12,834 nucleotides of DNA, from contig JAICKZ010000057.1 of the NCBI GenBank assembly GCA_025927665.1, positions 1-12,834 on the forward strand, given 5' to 3'. Source of the DNA: Steroidobacteraceae bacterium. GTDB lineage: Bacteria; Pseudomonadota; Gammaproteobacteria; Steroidobacterales; Steroidobacteraceae. Under the pieces are notes generated by a model, which saw nothing but the letters and a program-made list of their open reading frames with translations, was not told the DNA's origin and ran no database searches. A program made the position numbers and the translations under genes. Positions 5,426-12,834 of this stretch are shown piece by piece. Within the stretch, counting starts at the first letter, position 1; each line of letters opens with the position of its first letter.

Positions 5426-5917
5426 GTGAAGTTATACGAGCTGGCGTCGTTTACAAAATATAGTGGCAGCGCATGGCGGCTGTTGTACTGTATGTTTTTG
5501 TCGTCAGTGTCGGTAAACACATTCGCTGCAAGTGCTCATTCCACTCTCACAGTCAGTGCCATTGTGTTACCCGTAACGCGGGTTCAACAAAATATTCCAA
5601 AGGTTTTATCCATTTCTGCTACCGATGTGGCGCGTGGTTATATTGATGTTACTGAACCCGTGGGATTGCATATCGTCAGCAATAGCAATGATGGCTTTGC
5701 GGTTGACGTATTGCCAACCAACAATCTATTTTCACATGTCGTCATGCGAGGTCTTGGCAATGATGTCGCATTGGGCATGGATGGCGGCATGATTGTGCAA
5801 CGTTGGCAACATGCACAAACGATGTCGATCAATCTTCAATTTAAATTTGCACTACAACCCAATGTGCAACCAGGCGACTATGCGTTTCCACTGCATATGA
5901 ACGTGAGAGCGTTGTAA
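5426..5917 (+). CDS. secreted protein of unknown function linked to the pilus locus
   Basis: This 163-residue protein starts at GTG (5426-5428), 7 bases after AGG. An N-terminal signal peptide is likely, with hydrophobic residues at about 18-35 and cleavage near FAASA. The mature part begins STLTVSAIVLPVTRV, contains ARGYIDVTEPVGLHIVSNSNDGFAVDVLP and a GLG…LGMDGG segment, and ends PGDYAFPLHMNVRAL. It reads as an all-beta, immunoglobulin-like periplasmic or surface protein with no cysteine in the mature region. I recall similar unnamed proteins beside spore-coat-U operons, but no named domain. It runs opposite to the pilus operon, and its TAA is one base from that operon's last stop. A role as pilus subunit or assembly factor is inference. 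Confidence 0.75.
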   Translation: MKLYELASFTKYSGSAWRLLYCMFLSSVSVNTFAASAHSTLTVSAIVLPVTRVQQNIPKVLSISATDVARGYIDVTEPVGLHIVSNSNDGFAVDVLPTNNLFSHVVMRGLGNDVALGMDGGMIVQRWQHAQTMSINLQFKFALQPNVQPGDYAFPLHMNVRAL

Positions 5918-5918
5918 T

Positions 5919-6449
5919 CTAATAGGTCACTGTCAGTGTGATGACATCACTGTAACTTCCCGGGGCCACATCTTGTCCTGCTGGTATTCGCCCGTAAATC
6001 GTACTATTAATGCTATCTGTAGGCGATGTTCTCGTTAATGTCATGGAAGTCCCGCCAGTCTGTGAGCCACCTGTACCATCGCCACGAATCTGTGTAAATG
6101 CCGCGTCATAGTACAAGTTGTAACTCAATACATTACTGCCAGATTTCATACTACGCGATACAAAGCTATTGCTGTTACCCGCGCTATAACTTGAGACAAG
6201 ATTAATCGTAGTGCTGCCACCACTTACTAGAGTGCAGGTCGCTGTTACATTACCATTAGCCAATGTGGGCGAACCGTTCAAAGGATCGTAAATACCAAAT
6301 GCAGGGCCCGTTGCCGTGATTGAACATGTCACGGCGGCCAATGCCGGTGCCGATACTAACGCTACCGCAGCAATAGCAACACTCAGTATTCCATACACGC
6401 TGTTACCTATGCGTGAAATAAATCGAGGTTTGCGATGCTGTGTATTCAT
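5919..6449 (-). CDS. spore coat U domain protein, second pilus subunit
   Basis: This protein is a spore coat U (SCPU) domain subunit of an archaic chaperone-usher pilus. The signal peptide covers about residues 1-38 (MNTQHRKPRF…SAPALA). The mature protein begins VTCSITATGPAFGIYDPLNG, has CTLVSGG as its second cysteine site, LSYNLYYDAAFTQIRGDGTGG in the middle, and ends VAPGSYSDVITLTVTY, all typical of SCPU pilins. The frame is open up to 6491, but ATG 6449 is the start: it overlaps the usher stop as ATGA (translational coupling) and gives a proper signal peptide. At 176 residues it has only one SCPU domain, unlike the two-domain tip adhesin CsuE. As the last gene it may still be the tip or a minor subunit. 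Confidence 0.92.
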   Translation of the reverse strand: MNTQHRKPRFISRIGNSVYGILSVAIAAVALVSAPALAAVTCSITATGPAFGIYDPLNGSPTLANGNVTATCTLVSGGSTTINLVSSYSAGNSNSFVSRSMKSGSNVLSYNLYYDAAFTQIRGDGTGGSQTGGTSMTLTRTSPTDSINSTIYGRIPAGQDVAPGSYSDVITLTVTY

Positions 6450-8818
6450 TGTAACGGTCGAGGCTTCGGCTTCGCCCCCAGCTTGTGACACTTTATATCG
6501 CCGAGGTCTGGAAGTGGATCATTTTGCGGTGGTGGTTGGACACGAAATTCACACTCACCGTCATTCCAGCTTACATGACCCGTCATACCATGATCATATC
6601 CGGTGACATAAGTCGCGCCGTCGTAAGCAACTGGAAATACTTTACCGTTGAATCGCACCTGTGCACCGACAGGTATTACTTTATCCGCATCTGTAATGAG
6701 ACGGAATGTGGCGGCACGCACATGTGAAACTGGAAAGTGCGCAATCACACCACTTCGATAACCAGGGACAATGACCAAAGTACGCGTCGCAATTTCTGTG
6801 TCCAATGGTAATTCAGTTGGTTCCACGTTAATGCGATTGGCTTGATACGGTAATAAATCATGCAGCAACGCCCGGCCATTCTTGTCCGTATGCGTAATCA
6901 ATTGATGATCAATATATACCGGCACGTCGTTAATGCCATCTACATCAATCAAAGCAAAGCTATCAAATACTGTCCGCGTGAAATCCAACTCACCGCCGAT
7001 TAAAGTCGCCGCACCGCTCCAATACAAGCTTTGTCCACTGACATCTTGCTGTCGTGCAGCCTGTACATCGAGATCACCCGCCGTTGTCTGCACGCGGCCA
7101 TCAACATTATAATTTTTAGCAGTGGATGCGGACAATCGATAACCATAACCCACACCTGCCGGCGAATTTTTTATCAACGTTGCATACACTTCATTGGGCG
7201 GTGCACCCACGCCAGTGCCGCCATTGGCACTCAATGATGCAGAATGTTCACTGCCAAGCGGCATGGTAAATGTTAAGAAATAACTATTACTGTTAGTGTC
7301 AGTCATGGAACGGCTGGCCACCAGTGAAAGGCTGATACGATCACCGAGTGAAGCGTTATAGGTCAGACTTAGATTACGTTGCGAAGGTAAATCATAGAAA
7401 CTGTCATGCGCATAGGCTAATGCCATGGATCCCGCACGACTCATGTTAAGTCCAACTTGCGCAAGATCGCGTTGCCTGAATTGTTGATAACCAATACCGG
7501 CGTTGGTTAGTTGACGATAGCCACGACTTGCCGCCTTGCTACTCAGAATAAAATTCAATCGTGACCACTGACTTTCAACTGCGGCACCCAGCAAAGATCC
7601 TGAGTTATCATTGGTGCTGCTGGCTGCGCCAATGACATTAACAATGCCGTATCTGCCAACACCCACTGCAACGTTGAGTCCTAATGCATGACCAAAATCC
7701 TGCATCACTTCACCATGACCTTCCACCGTCAACATCGAGTTGATGCCACGCCGATACGTCGCCTCGCCGATCCAACTGCCGTAGTCATTGCTTTGCAACG
7801 CGTAGTTATTGCGAACGCGGCCGACATTGATTTGATATTCACTTAATTTTGGCGCCAGCAAATTCAAGTTTGAATAAAACGCTTGAGTAAGCACTTGTTC
7901 GCGACCCAACGCATCGCGGACCACCATACTTACTTGTCCGCTACCGGTAATGGCCGGCAACCTGTCAATGATGAATGGTCCGGGTGGTATAACTTGTGAG
8001 GTGACTTTCTGATTATTGACGAACACATCGACTGTTGAAGGTACCACTGCAGTACCGGTTGCCGTTAACAACGGAGTGGTGACCAAGTCTGGTCGCAATG
8101 TAAAATCAGTGCCCCAACTGATACCTGCGAAACGCAATGCACTGCCCCAACTGCCCGCGTTGCTAATGCTGTCGCCAATAGTCAATCGTTCAATGCGCGA
8201 TGGAAAATCATGTGTGAATGTCGTATCAAGACGAATCCATTGCGCATCGCTGTTTTGATTTGCACTGCCCGATTGTGAACGCGCCACTGAACTGGTGGTT
8301 AACACACCCGCGCGTGTGAATACACCTAACTCAGTGAACACACCATTGAATGTGCTATCAGCTATACGTTGTGTTGAGAGTTGGTAGTTAAGAAAAGCGC
8401 CATTCGCTGATGGTGTCAACGTCGGCGCGCCACGTGACTCGGCAGTCAATTGCGTAGCTAAAAATGCACTTGCCGGTGCATGAATAGTGACGCTTTGCTT
8501 TGCTTCATCAATCTCAAGTTTTATATCGGCGATTGAATTCAGCGAGTAGTAACGTCGTTGTTCGTATGAATACACAGGGACTTTGGGTAGCTTCAATCGC
8601 AAACGTGCGAAGTCACTTTCTTCCAGCAAGATTCCATTGTTTTCATCACGCAATACAATCAGCGATTCTGGATTTCCTTGTTCATTCACGCGTACTTCAA
8701 GTACGGCTTCTTTCAAAGCGGGTGATTCGGCCGATGCCGATCTCACAAAACCAAAACTCAACATAAACACACACAACACACTGGCGAGACGCTGCGATAG
8801 ATTGATATAGCCGCGCAT
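6446..8818 (-). CDS. archaic chaperone-usher outer-membrane usher
   Basis: The usher is the outer-membrane pore that receives chaperone-subunit complexes and extrudes the fibre. The 790 residues show a signal peptide (1-30, ending SASA), a periplasmic N-terminal domain (about 31-130, KEAVLEVRVNEQGNPESLIVLRD), and the start of the barrel. A middle/plug region follows with PSTVDVFVNNQKV and IPPGPFIIDRLPAITGSGQVSMVVRDALGRE, then a long beta-barrel. The C-terminal domains are DVPVYIDHQLITHTDKNGRALL… and VRFNGKVFPVAYDGATYVTGYD, with a cysteine pair (GECEF…DIKC). The length fits CsuD-like archaic ushers and is shorter than classical FimD/PapC. It starts 12 bases after the chaperone stop, without a clear Shine-Dalgarno sequence, and overlaps the next gene by four bases. 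Confidence 0.95.
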   Translation of the reverse strand: MRGYINLSQRLASVLCVFMLSFGFVRSASAESPALKEAVLEVRVNEQGNPESLIVLRDENNGILLEESDFARLRLKLPKVPVYSYEQRRYYSLNSIADIKLEIDEAKQSVTIHAPASAFLATQLTAESRGAPTLTPSANGAFLNYQLSTQRIADSTFNGVFTELGVFTRAGVLTTSSVARSQSGSANQNSDAQWIRLDTTFTHDFPSRIERLTIGDSISNAGSWGSALRFAGISWGTDFTLRPDLVTTPLLTATGTAVVPSTVDVFVNNQKVTSQVIPPGPFIIDRLPAITGSGQVSMVVRDALGREQVLTQAFYSNLNLLAPKLSEYQINVGRVRNNYALQSNDYGSWIGEATYRRGINSMLTVEGHGEVMQDFGHALGLNVAVGVGRYGIVNVIGAASSTNDNSGSLLGAAVESQWSRLNFILSSKAASRGYRQLTNAGIGYQQFRQRDLAQVGLNMSRAGSMALAYAHDSFYDLPSQRNLSLTYNASLGDRISLSLVASRSMTDTNSNSYFLTFTMPLGSEHSASLSANGGTGVGAPPNEVYATLIKNSPAGVGYGYRLSASTAKNYNVDGRVQTTAGDLDVQAARQQDVSGQSLYWSGAATLIGGELDFTRTVFDSFALIDVDGINDVPVYIDHQLITHTDKNGRALLHDLLPYQANRINVEPTELPLDTEIATRTLVIVPGYRSGVIAHFPVSHVRAATFRLITDADKVIPVGAQVRFNGKVFPVAYDGATYVTGYDHGMTGHVSWNDGECEFRVQPPPQNDPLPDLGDIKCHKLGAKPKPRPLQ

Positions 8819-8830
8819 AGAATCTGCGTG

Positions 8831-9583
8831 TTAATGAACTTCAGCATTATTGATGGCTGCGTTAAATTCACCTTGATCGCTATAACCATGAATGGTCAAC
8901 GCGGTTTGACGATCAGCCTTGGCAGGCGGTGTCAAATTCCAAGTGATGTGCGACCCAGGTAATACATAACGGCTTAGATTCGCGTGTGCGCTACCCAGCG
9001 TGCCGAATTGCACTTCGAAGTCAGTCACTTGAACATGTGCTTTGCCTTGATTGAAGGCTTCGATTTGCACACTACCATCATCTTGCCATTTCACCGTCCA
9101 TAGCACATCCGAGTGTACGGCTGTGATAGGCGCGATGAAGATCGGAATGCTCATACGCAATGCCACGCTTAAGCCAACGAAATCCTTTGGTGCAGCCGGT
9201 GGTACTTCACTTAATATCAATCGATAATGTAATTCGTAATCTGTATTCTCGATGTGACGAAGTGCAATTCGCACAATTTGTTCTGCTTTGGGCGCCATTT
9301 GAAAAACAGGCGGCGCTACCAACAAATCCTTGCTGTCCACATAATGTTCTTCGTTGCCCTCTTGTGACCAAGCAAGTACCTGCGCTTGAATCAACAACGG
9401 TGCATCTTCTTCGTTATGAACGGTAAGCACTTCCACTGTGTGCTTTCGGTCCAATTCAATTCTCAAAGGAGAAATACTGAAAGTACCTGCGGTGGCATTT
9501 TGCGCCACCGCGATACCTATCACCCCGGCGCATAACCACTGCACAATGTTTTTCATGAATACAGTGGCTCTTATTACTTTCAT
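8831..9583 (-). CDS. archaic pilus periplasmic chaperone
   Basis: This PapD-like chaperone holds unfolded SCPU subunits in the periplasm by donor-strand complementation and hands them to the usher. After the signal peptide (ending NATAG), the mature N-terminus TFSISPLRIELDRKHTVEVLTVHNEEDAPLLIQAQVLAW is the first immunoglobulin-like domain. LLVAPPVFQMAPKAEQIVRIAL is the G1/F1 region typical of archaic (CsuC-like) chaperones, and YRLILSEVPP is the conserved family box. The second domain follows from about residue 165. Three starts are possible: TTG 9586, ATG 9583 and ATG 9556. I give 9583; 9556 yields the most compact signal peptide (MKNIVQWLCAGVIG). None has a strong ribosome binding site. The gap to the upstream pilin is 33 bases. 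Confidence 0.93.
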   Translation of the reverse strand: MKVIRATVFMKNIVQWLCAGVIGIAVAQNATAGTFSISPLRIELDRKHTVEVLTVHNEEDAPLLIQAQVLAWSQEGNEEHYVDSKDLLVAPPVFQMAPKAEQIVRIALRHIENTDYELHYRLILSEVPPAAPKDFVGLSVALRMSIPIFIAPITAVHSDVLWTVKWQDDGSVQIEAFNQGKAHVQVTDFEVQFGTLGSAHANLSRYVLPGSHITWNLTPPAKADRQTALTIHGYSDQGEFNAAINNAEVH

Positions 9584-9616
9584 CAATCTTGCTGTAACTC
9601 AACCAAGCGTACTTGA

Positions 9617-10126
9617 TTAGTACGTTATCGTTGCAGTAATCGTATCGGAGTAAGCGCCTGGCACTGCATCTTGATTGATGGTGCTATCAGGCAATTGCCC
9701 AAATACTGGAACCGAAACGGCAGTGGCAAGACCTGTACCCGTACCGGTTTGCGTGGTGCTGCTTAAGGTTCCATCACCAAACACAGTAGTCAAGGCTGCA
9801 CTGGTATAAAGATTGTATTGCAGGGTGCTGCCACCGTTAGCCATCAAGCGTTGTGTCATCGTGCCGCCCGTGGTGGTGCCGGCATTGAGTGAAACTGTGA
9901 ATGGTGTTGTCTTGGTGCACTTCACACTGATGGCACTGGATGCTGTCACTGCACCTGCACCCGGTGTGTAGCCACCAAAAGCTAAATTCGTGGCACTAGC
10001 GGCGGTACAAATTTTGTTTACTGTTGCAGTAACGGTAAACGTCACCGGAGGAAGTGTCACCGCCATAGCGGCACCAGATATACCGAGGCCAGCGGCGATC
10101 AAAATTGCAGATATCGAGTTACGCAT
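9617..10126 (-). CDS. spore coat U domain pilin, first gene of the pilus operon
   Basis: This is the likely major subunit of the archaic chaperone-usher pilus. The start at ATG 10126 is well supported: GGAG (10132-10135) lies 5 bases upstream, and the N-terminus MRNSISAILIAAGLGISGAAMA is a clean signal peptide cut after residue 22. The frame extends to 10213, but that adds a cysteine-rich, non-signal sequence. The mature protein is rich in Thr, Ala and Gly. It has cysteines at 40 and 70 that should form the SCPU disulfide, an alternating hydrophobic N-terminal strand (VTFTVTATV) that can act as donor strand, LQYNLYTSAALTTVFGDG, and the C-terminal PGAYSDTITATITY. At 169 residues it has the usual single-domain length. 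Confidence 0.94.
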   Translation of the reverse strand: MRNSISAILIAAGLGISGAAMAVTLPPVTFTVTATVNKICTAASATNLAFGGYTPGAGAVTASSAISVKCTKTTPFTVSLNAGTTTGGTMTQRLMANGGSTLQYNLYTSAALTTVFGDGTLSSTTQTGTGTGLATAVSVPVFGQLPDSTINQDAVPGAYSDTITATITY

Positions 10127-10809
10127 GAGGTCTCCAAAGTGTGTTGATTGCAAGACGACTGGTTTGTGTTCACATCGTCGTTGGCAGACATATTTGCAGC
10201 AGTTTATTGACACCGTTGTGAAGTTGTTCGCAGTTCATTGCAAGCGCTCTACAGTTCGCTTTCAATCTGCCGATCACGTCTTAATTTGTACGGGATTTAA
10301 CGCCAATTCTGCATAATGTCACCTTCGCTCAAGTGACCTAATTTGTTGATGAACGTCACGAATTTTTTGCTTTTAAAATTGCTTGCGCGAATCAATGACA
10401 ATTTGTTTTGGTGTTGCAGATTCTAATTCAGTAAGAATGCTAAAACTGCGCGACATGCCATAAGTTCGCCAAAAAACTGCTCTCAATTTATTATTGCCGT
10501 TCGAGATCGAGTAGTTATGAATACAAAATCTTTCAGCGTTGATGCCGCATCCATTCAATGGACATTAAGAAATCTATGCTATCCATTACCGGTTCCAACG
10601 ATCAACAAGTTAGTGCTAACAATTTATTGCCACTAGAAAACGGTCTACCTACGTTCATCATAAACGCTGATTTTCCAGCATCTTTTAATCAGAAAACTAT
10701 TTGTTTAACTGATTTGATGTGTAAAATTAAAGGTCTTCTGCGTGCGAATAATTGGTCAACAAATGCAACCTAATGTACGCAGCGATTATGAGTTGCCAAA
10801 GGTTTAGTA
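10127..10809. other. 683-base divergent intergenic region between pilus operon and GH94 gene
   Basis: I find no convincing gene. For the pilus operon a weak minus-strand promoter is possible: TTGAAA (plus 10260-10265) and TGCAAT (plus 10237-10242) with 17 bases between, which would give a leader of about 100 bases. The heptamer AATTTGT occurs three times at 57- to 60-base intervals (10283-10289, 10340-10346, 10400-10406). GTCAC/GTGAC/GTCAC half-sites lie at 10318-10322, 10333-10337 and 10355-10359. For the GH94 gene, TAAAAT at 10722-10727 with TTGTTT 15 bases before it is a poor promoter candidate. The region is AT-rich and long, as expected for a controlled surface-structure operon. Confidence 0.5.
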
Positions 10810-12834
10810 ATGTCACACAAAGCGCCCAACGATTATGGCTATTTCGACGATGCTGCCCGCGAGTACGTTATTACTCGTCCCGATACACCATTGCCGTGGT
10901 TGAATTATCTGGGTCAGGATGAATTTTTTGGTTTGTGCACCAACACTGCAGGCGGCTACACCTTCTGGAAAGATGCGAAGCTGCGCCGTTTGACTCGTTA
11001 TCGCTATAACAATGTGCCGTATGACTTGGGTGGTCGTTACTTCTATGTGAATGACAATGGTTCGGTTTGGAATCCAGGTTGGAAACCAGTGAAAGCCAAA
11101 GATGTCAGTTATCAATGCCGTCATGGCTTGGGTTACACACGCATCATCGGTGAGAAAGACGGTCTTGAAGTGGAAACGCTGTTCTTTATTCCACCCGGTG
11201 AAAATCTGGAAGTATGGAAGATTCGCGTGAAGAACAAATCGGCTGTAAAAAAGACGCCAAAGATTTTCTCTTATCAAGAGTTCTGCTTCTTCGAAGCATT
11301 GAACGACATGACCAATTATCAACGCACCTACTCTATCGGCGAAGTGGAAGTTGACGGTTCGGCGATTTATCACAAAACAGAATATCGCGAACGTCGCAGT
11401 CATTACACGTTGTTTGGTTGTACCCGCAAGATCGATGGCTTCGACACTTCACGTGATGCCTTTGTTGGTATTCATGAAGGCTTGCATGAAGCGCGCGTGC
11501 CTTTCACAGGCAATGCAACCAATTCAAAAGCCTTCGGTTGGAATCCAATTGGCTCACATCAAATCAATCTGGAACTGGCGCCCGGGCAAGAAGAGGAATT
11601 TGCATTTGTGCTTGCCTATGTCGAACAAGGTAATGAACCCAAGTTCACCAGCAAGTATGTAATGAACAAGAAAGTCGGGCAGGCGATCATGACCAAGTAT
11701 TCTGCACCGGGTGCAGTGGCCACGGCATTTGCTGGATTGAAGAAATATTGGGATGACTTGCTGAGCAATTTCCAAGCACAATCACCCAACGAACACGCCA
11801 ATCGCATGCTCAACACCTGGAATCAATATCAATGCATGGCTACCTTCAACATGTCACGGTCGGCATCCATGTATGAAACGGGTATTGGTCGTGGCATGGG
11901 CTATCGCGATTCCAATCAGGATCTACTGGGCTTTGTGCACATGATTGGTCATCGTGCACGGCAACGCATTCTGGATATTGCAGCCACGCAGTTAAGCGAT
12001 GGTACTTGCTATCATCAATATCAACCGTTAACCAAGAAAGGCAATGCCGATATTGGTGGTGATTTTTATGATGATCATCTGTGGCTGATTCTTTCCACCG
12101 CGGCTTACATTAAAGAATCAGGCGATACTTCCATCTTGGATGCGCCAACGGGTTATGCAGACAAGAAGTACAACAACGATAAGGAAAAGGAGTCTCTACT
12201 GCATCATTTGGAAACTTCCATTGCTTATACGTTGAAGAAACGTGGCCCTCATAGTTTGCCTTTAATCGGTCATGCCGATTGGAATGATTGTTTGAATCTT
12301 AATTGCTTTTCCACCGAGCCCAATGAATCCTTCCAGACCGCGGGAGATGTGAAAGACTCGAAAGCAGAATCAGTCATGATTGCAGGCTTGTTCCTTTATG
12401 CGGCGCGCGAGATGGTAGATCTTTATAACTTCCTTGGTCGCAAAGCCGATGCAACTCGCATGCAAACAGGTTTCGACGACATGCTTGCAACGCTTGAAAC
12501 GCAGGCGTGGGATGGTGAGTGGTATACACGTGCTTACGATGCCGCAGGTAAGGTGATCGGTTCGAAGAGCAACGAAGAAGGCAAGATATTTATCGAATCA
12601 CAAGGTTGGGCTGTACTTGGCGGTGCGGGTCAGAGCAATGGTCGCGCTCGTCAAGCTTTGGAAAGCGTACATAAACATTTGTATACGAAGAACGGCATTG
12701 TGTTGCAACAACCTGCCTATTCTGAATATCACAAAGAATACGGCGAAGTGACTTCGTATCCACCCGGCGTAAAAGAAAACGCCGGCATCTTCGCGCACAA
12801 TAATACTTGGATTCATCTGAGTTGGTGTTTGCTC
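10810..12834 (+). CDS. GH94 cellobiose phosphorylase, 3' end missing
   Basis: The enzyme splits cellobiose with phosphate into alpha-glucose 1-phosphate and glucose in the cytosol (EC 2.4.1.20). The frame is open for 675 codons to the window edge; the family is about 800 residues, so roughly the last 130 are outside. Family blocks in order: YGYFDDAAREYVITRPDTPLPW at the N-terminus, RRLTRYRYNN, SIGEVEVDGSAIYHKTEYRERR, WNQYQCMATFNMSRSAS, GIGRGMGYRDSNQDLLGFVH, HQYQPLTKKGN, the catalytic loop GHADWNDCLNLNCFS, and GEVTSYPPGVKENAG. The first Asp of DWND is residue 490 by my count, the position I recall for the general acid of the Cellvibrio gilvus enzyme. The resemblance to cellobiose phosphorylase is much closer than to chitobiose phosphorylase. 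AAAGG lies 7 bases before the ATG. No signal peptide. Confidence 0.95.
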   Translation, partial: MSHKAPNDYGYFDDAAREYVITRPDTPLPWLNYLGQDEFFGLCTNTAGGYTFWKDAKLRRLTRYRYNNVPYDLGGRYFYVNDNGSVWNPGWKPVKAKDVSYQCRHGLGYTRIIGEKDGLEVETLFFIPPGENLEVWKIRVKNKSAVKKTPKIFSYQEFCFFEALNDMTNYQRTYSIGEVEVDGSAIYHKTEYRERRSHYTLFGCTRKIDGFDTSRDAFVGIHEGLHEARVPFTGNATNSKAFGWNPIGSHQINLELAPGQEEEFAFVLAYVEQGNEPKFTSKYVMNKKVGQAIMTKYSAPGAVATAFAGLKKYWDDLLSNFQAQSPNEHANRMLNTWNQYQCMATFNMSRSASMYETGIGRGMGYRDSNQDLLGFVHMIGHRARQRILDIAATQLSDGTCYHQYQPLTKKGNADIGGDFYDDHLWLILSTAAYIKESGDTSILDAPTGYADKKYNNDKEKESLLHHLETSIAYTLKKRGPHSLPLIGHADWNDCLNLNCFSTEPNESFQTAGDVKDSKAESVMIAGLFLYAAREMVDLYNFLGRKADATRMQTGFDDMLATLETQAWDGEWYTRAYDAAGKVIGSKSNEEGKIFIESQGWAVLGGAGQSNGRARQALESVHKHLYTKNGIVLQQPAYSEYHKEYGEVTSYPPGVKENAGIFAHNNTWIHLSWCLL

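Noticed and set aside
10373..10558. 61-codon minus-strand ORF in the same intergenic region
   Set aside because: Its composition and translation do not look like a protein family I know, and no Shine-Dalgarno sequence precedes the start.
10558..10773. 71-codon plus-strand ORF upstream of the GH94 gene
   Set aside because: No ribosome binding site, no recognisable domain or signal peptide, and it overlaps a second short plus-strand ORF (10517-10636) in another frame. It probably lies in the promoter region of the GH94 gene.
10813..11403. 196-codon minus-strand ORF
   Set aside because: It is fully antisense to the highly conserved N-terminal part of cellobiose phosphorylase; a shadow frame.

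Overview
The window looks like a chromosomal segment of a gammaproteobacterium with moderate GC. The basis is a YgiQ-type radical SAM C-terminus, a bacterial peptide deformylase, a YkgJ/UPF0153 cysteine-cluster protein and an archaic (spore coat U type) chaperone-usher operon. I cannot name the genus. No transposase, integrase, CRISPR array, tRNA or rRNA is visible.

Layout, left to right. Positions 2-466 hold the 3' end of a ygiQ-like gene. Positions 718-1748 hold a peptide deformylase and a small VOC (glyoxalase-fold) protein, followed by a hairpin that may be a terminator. Positions 1918-3036 hold a tight pair: a DUF1801 protein and a YafY-type HTH-WYL regulator. On the minus strand, 3158-3526 encodes a YkgJ-type cysteine-cluster protein. 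It diverges from a cytosolic LCAT-like alpha/beta hydrolase at 3671-4957. Positions 4958-5425 have no confident gene but are rich in secondary structure: a possible small RNA ending in an excellent rho-independent terminator, then a chain of hairpins leading up to the ribosome binding site of the next gene.

Positions 5426-10126 are the main accessory system, a minimal archaic chaperone-usher pilus locus. The minus-strand operon reads SCPU pilin (9617-10126), periplasmic chaperone (8831-9583), outer-membrane usher (6446-8818), second SCPU subunit (5919-6449). The usher stop and the second subunit's start overlap as ATGA. A secreted protein of unknown function (5426-5917) lies tail-to-tail with this operon, with one base between the two stop codons. 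The chaperone should fold exported SCPU subunits in the periplasm, and the usher should assemble them into a surface fibre. Both SCPU proteins are single-domain, so a two-domain CsuE-like tip adhesin is missing from the visible locus.

Positions 10127-10809 are a long divergent intergenic region. At 10810 a GH94 cellobiose phosphorylase begins and runs off the right edge. It is very well conserved and indicates cytosolic phosphorolysis of cellobiose. The most unusual parts are the structured leader before 5426, the oppositely oriented secreted gene at the end of the pilus operon, and several perfect inverted repeats between genes.
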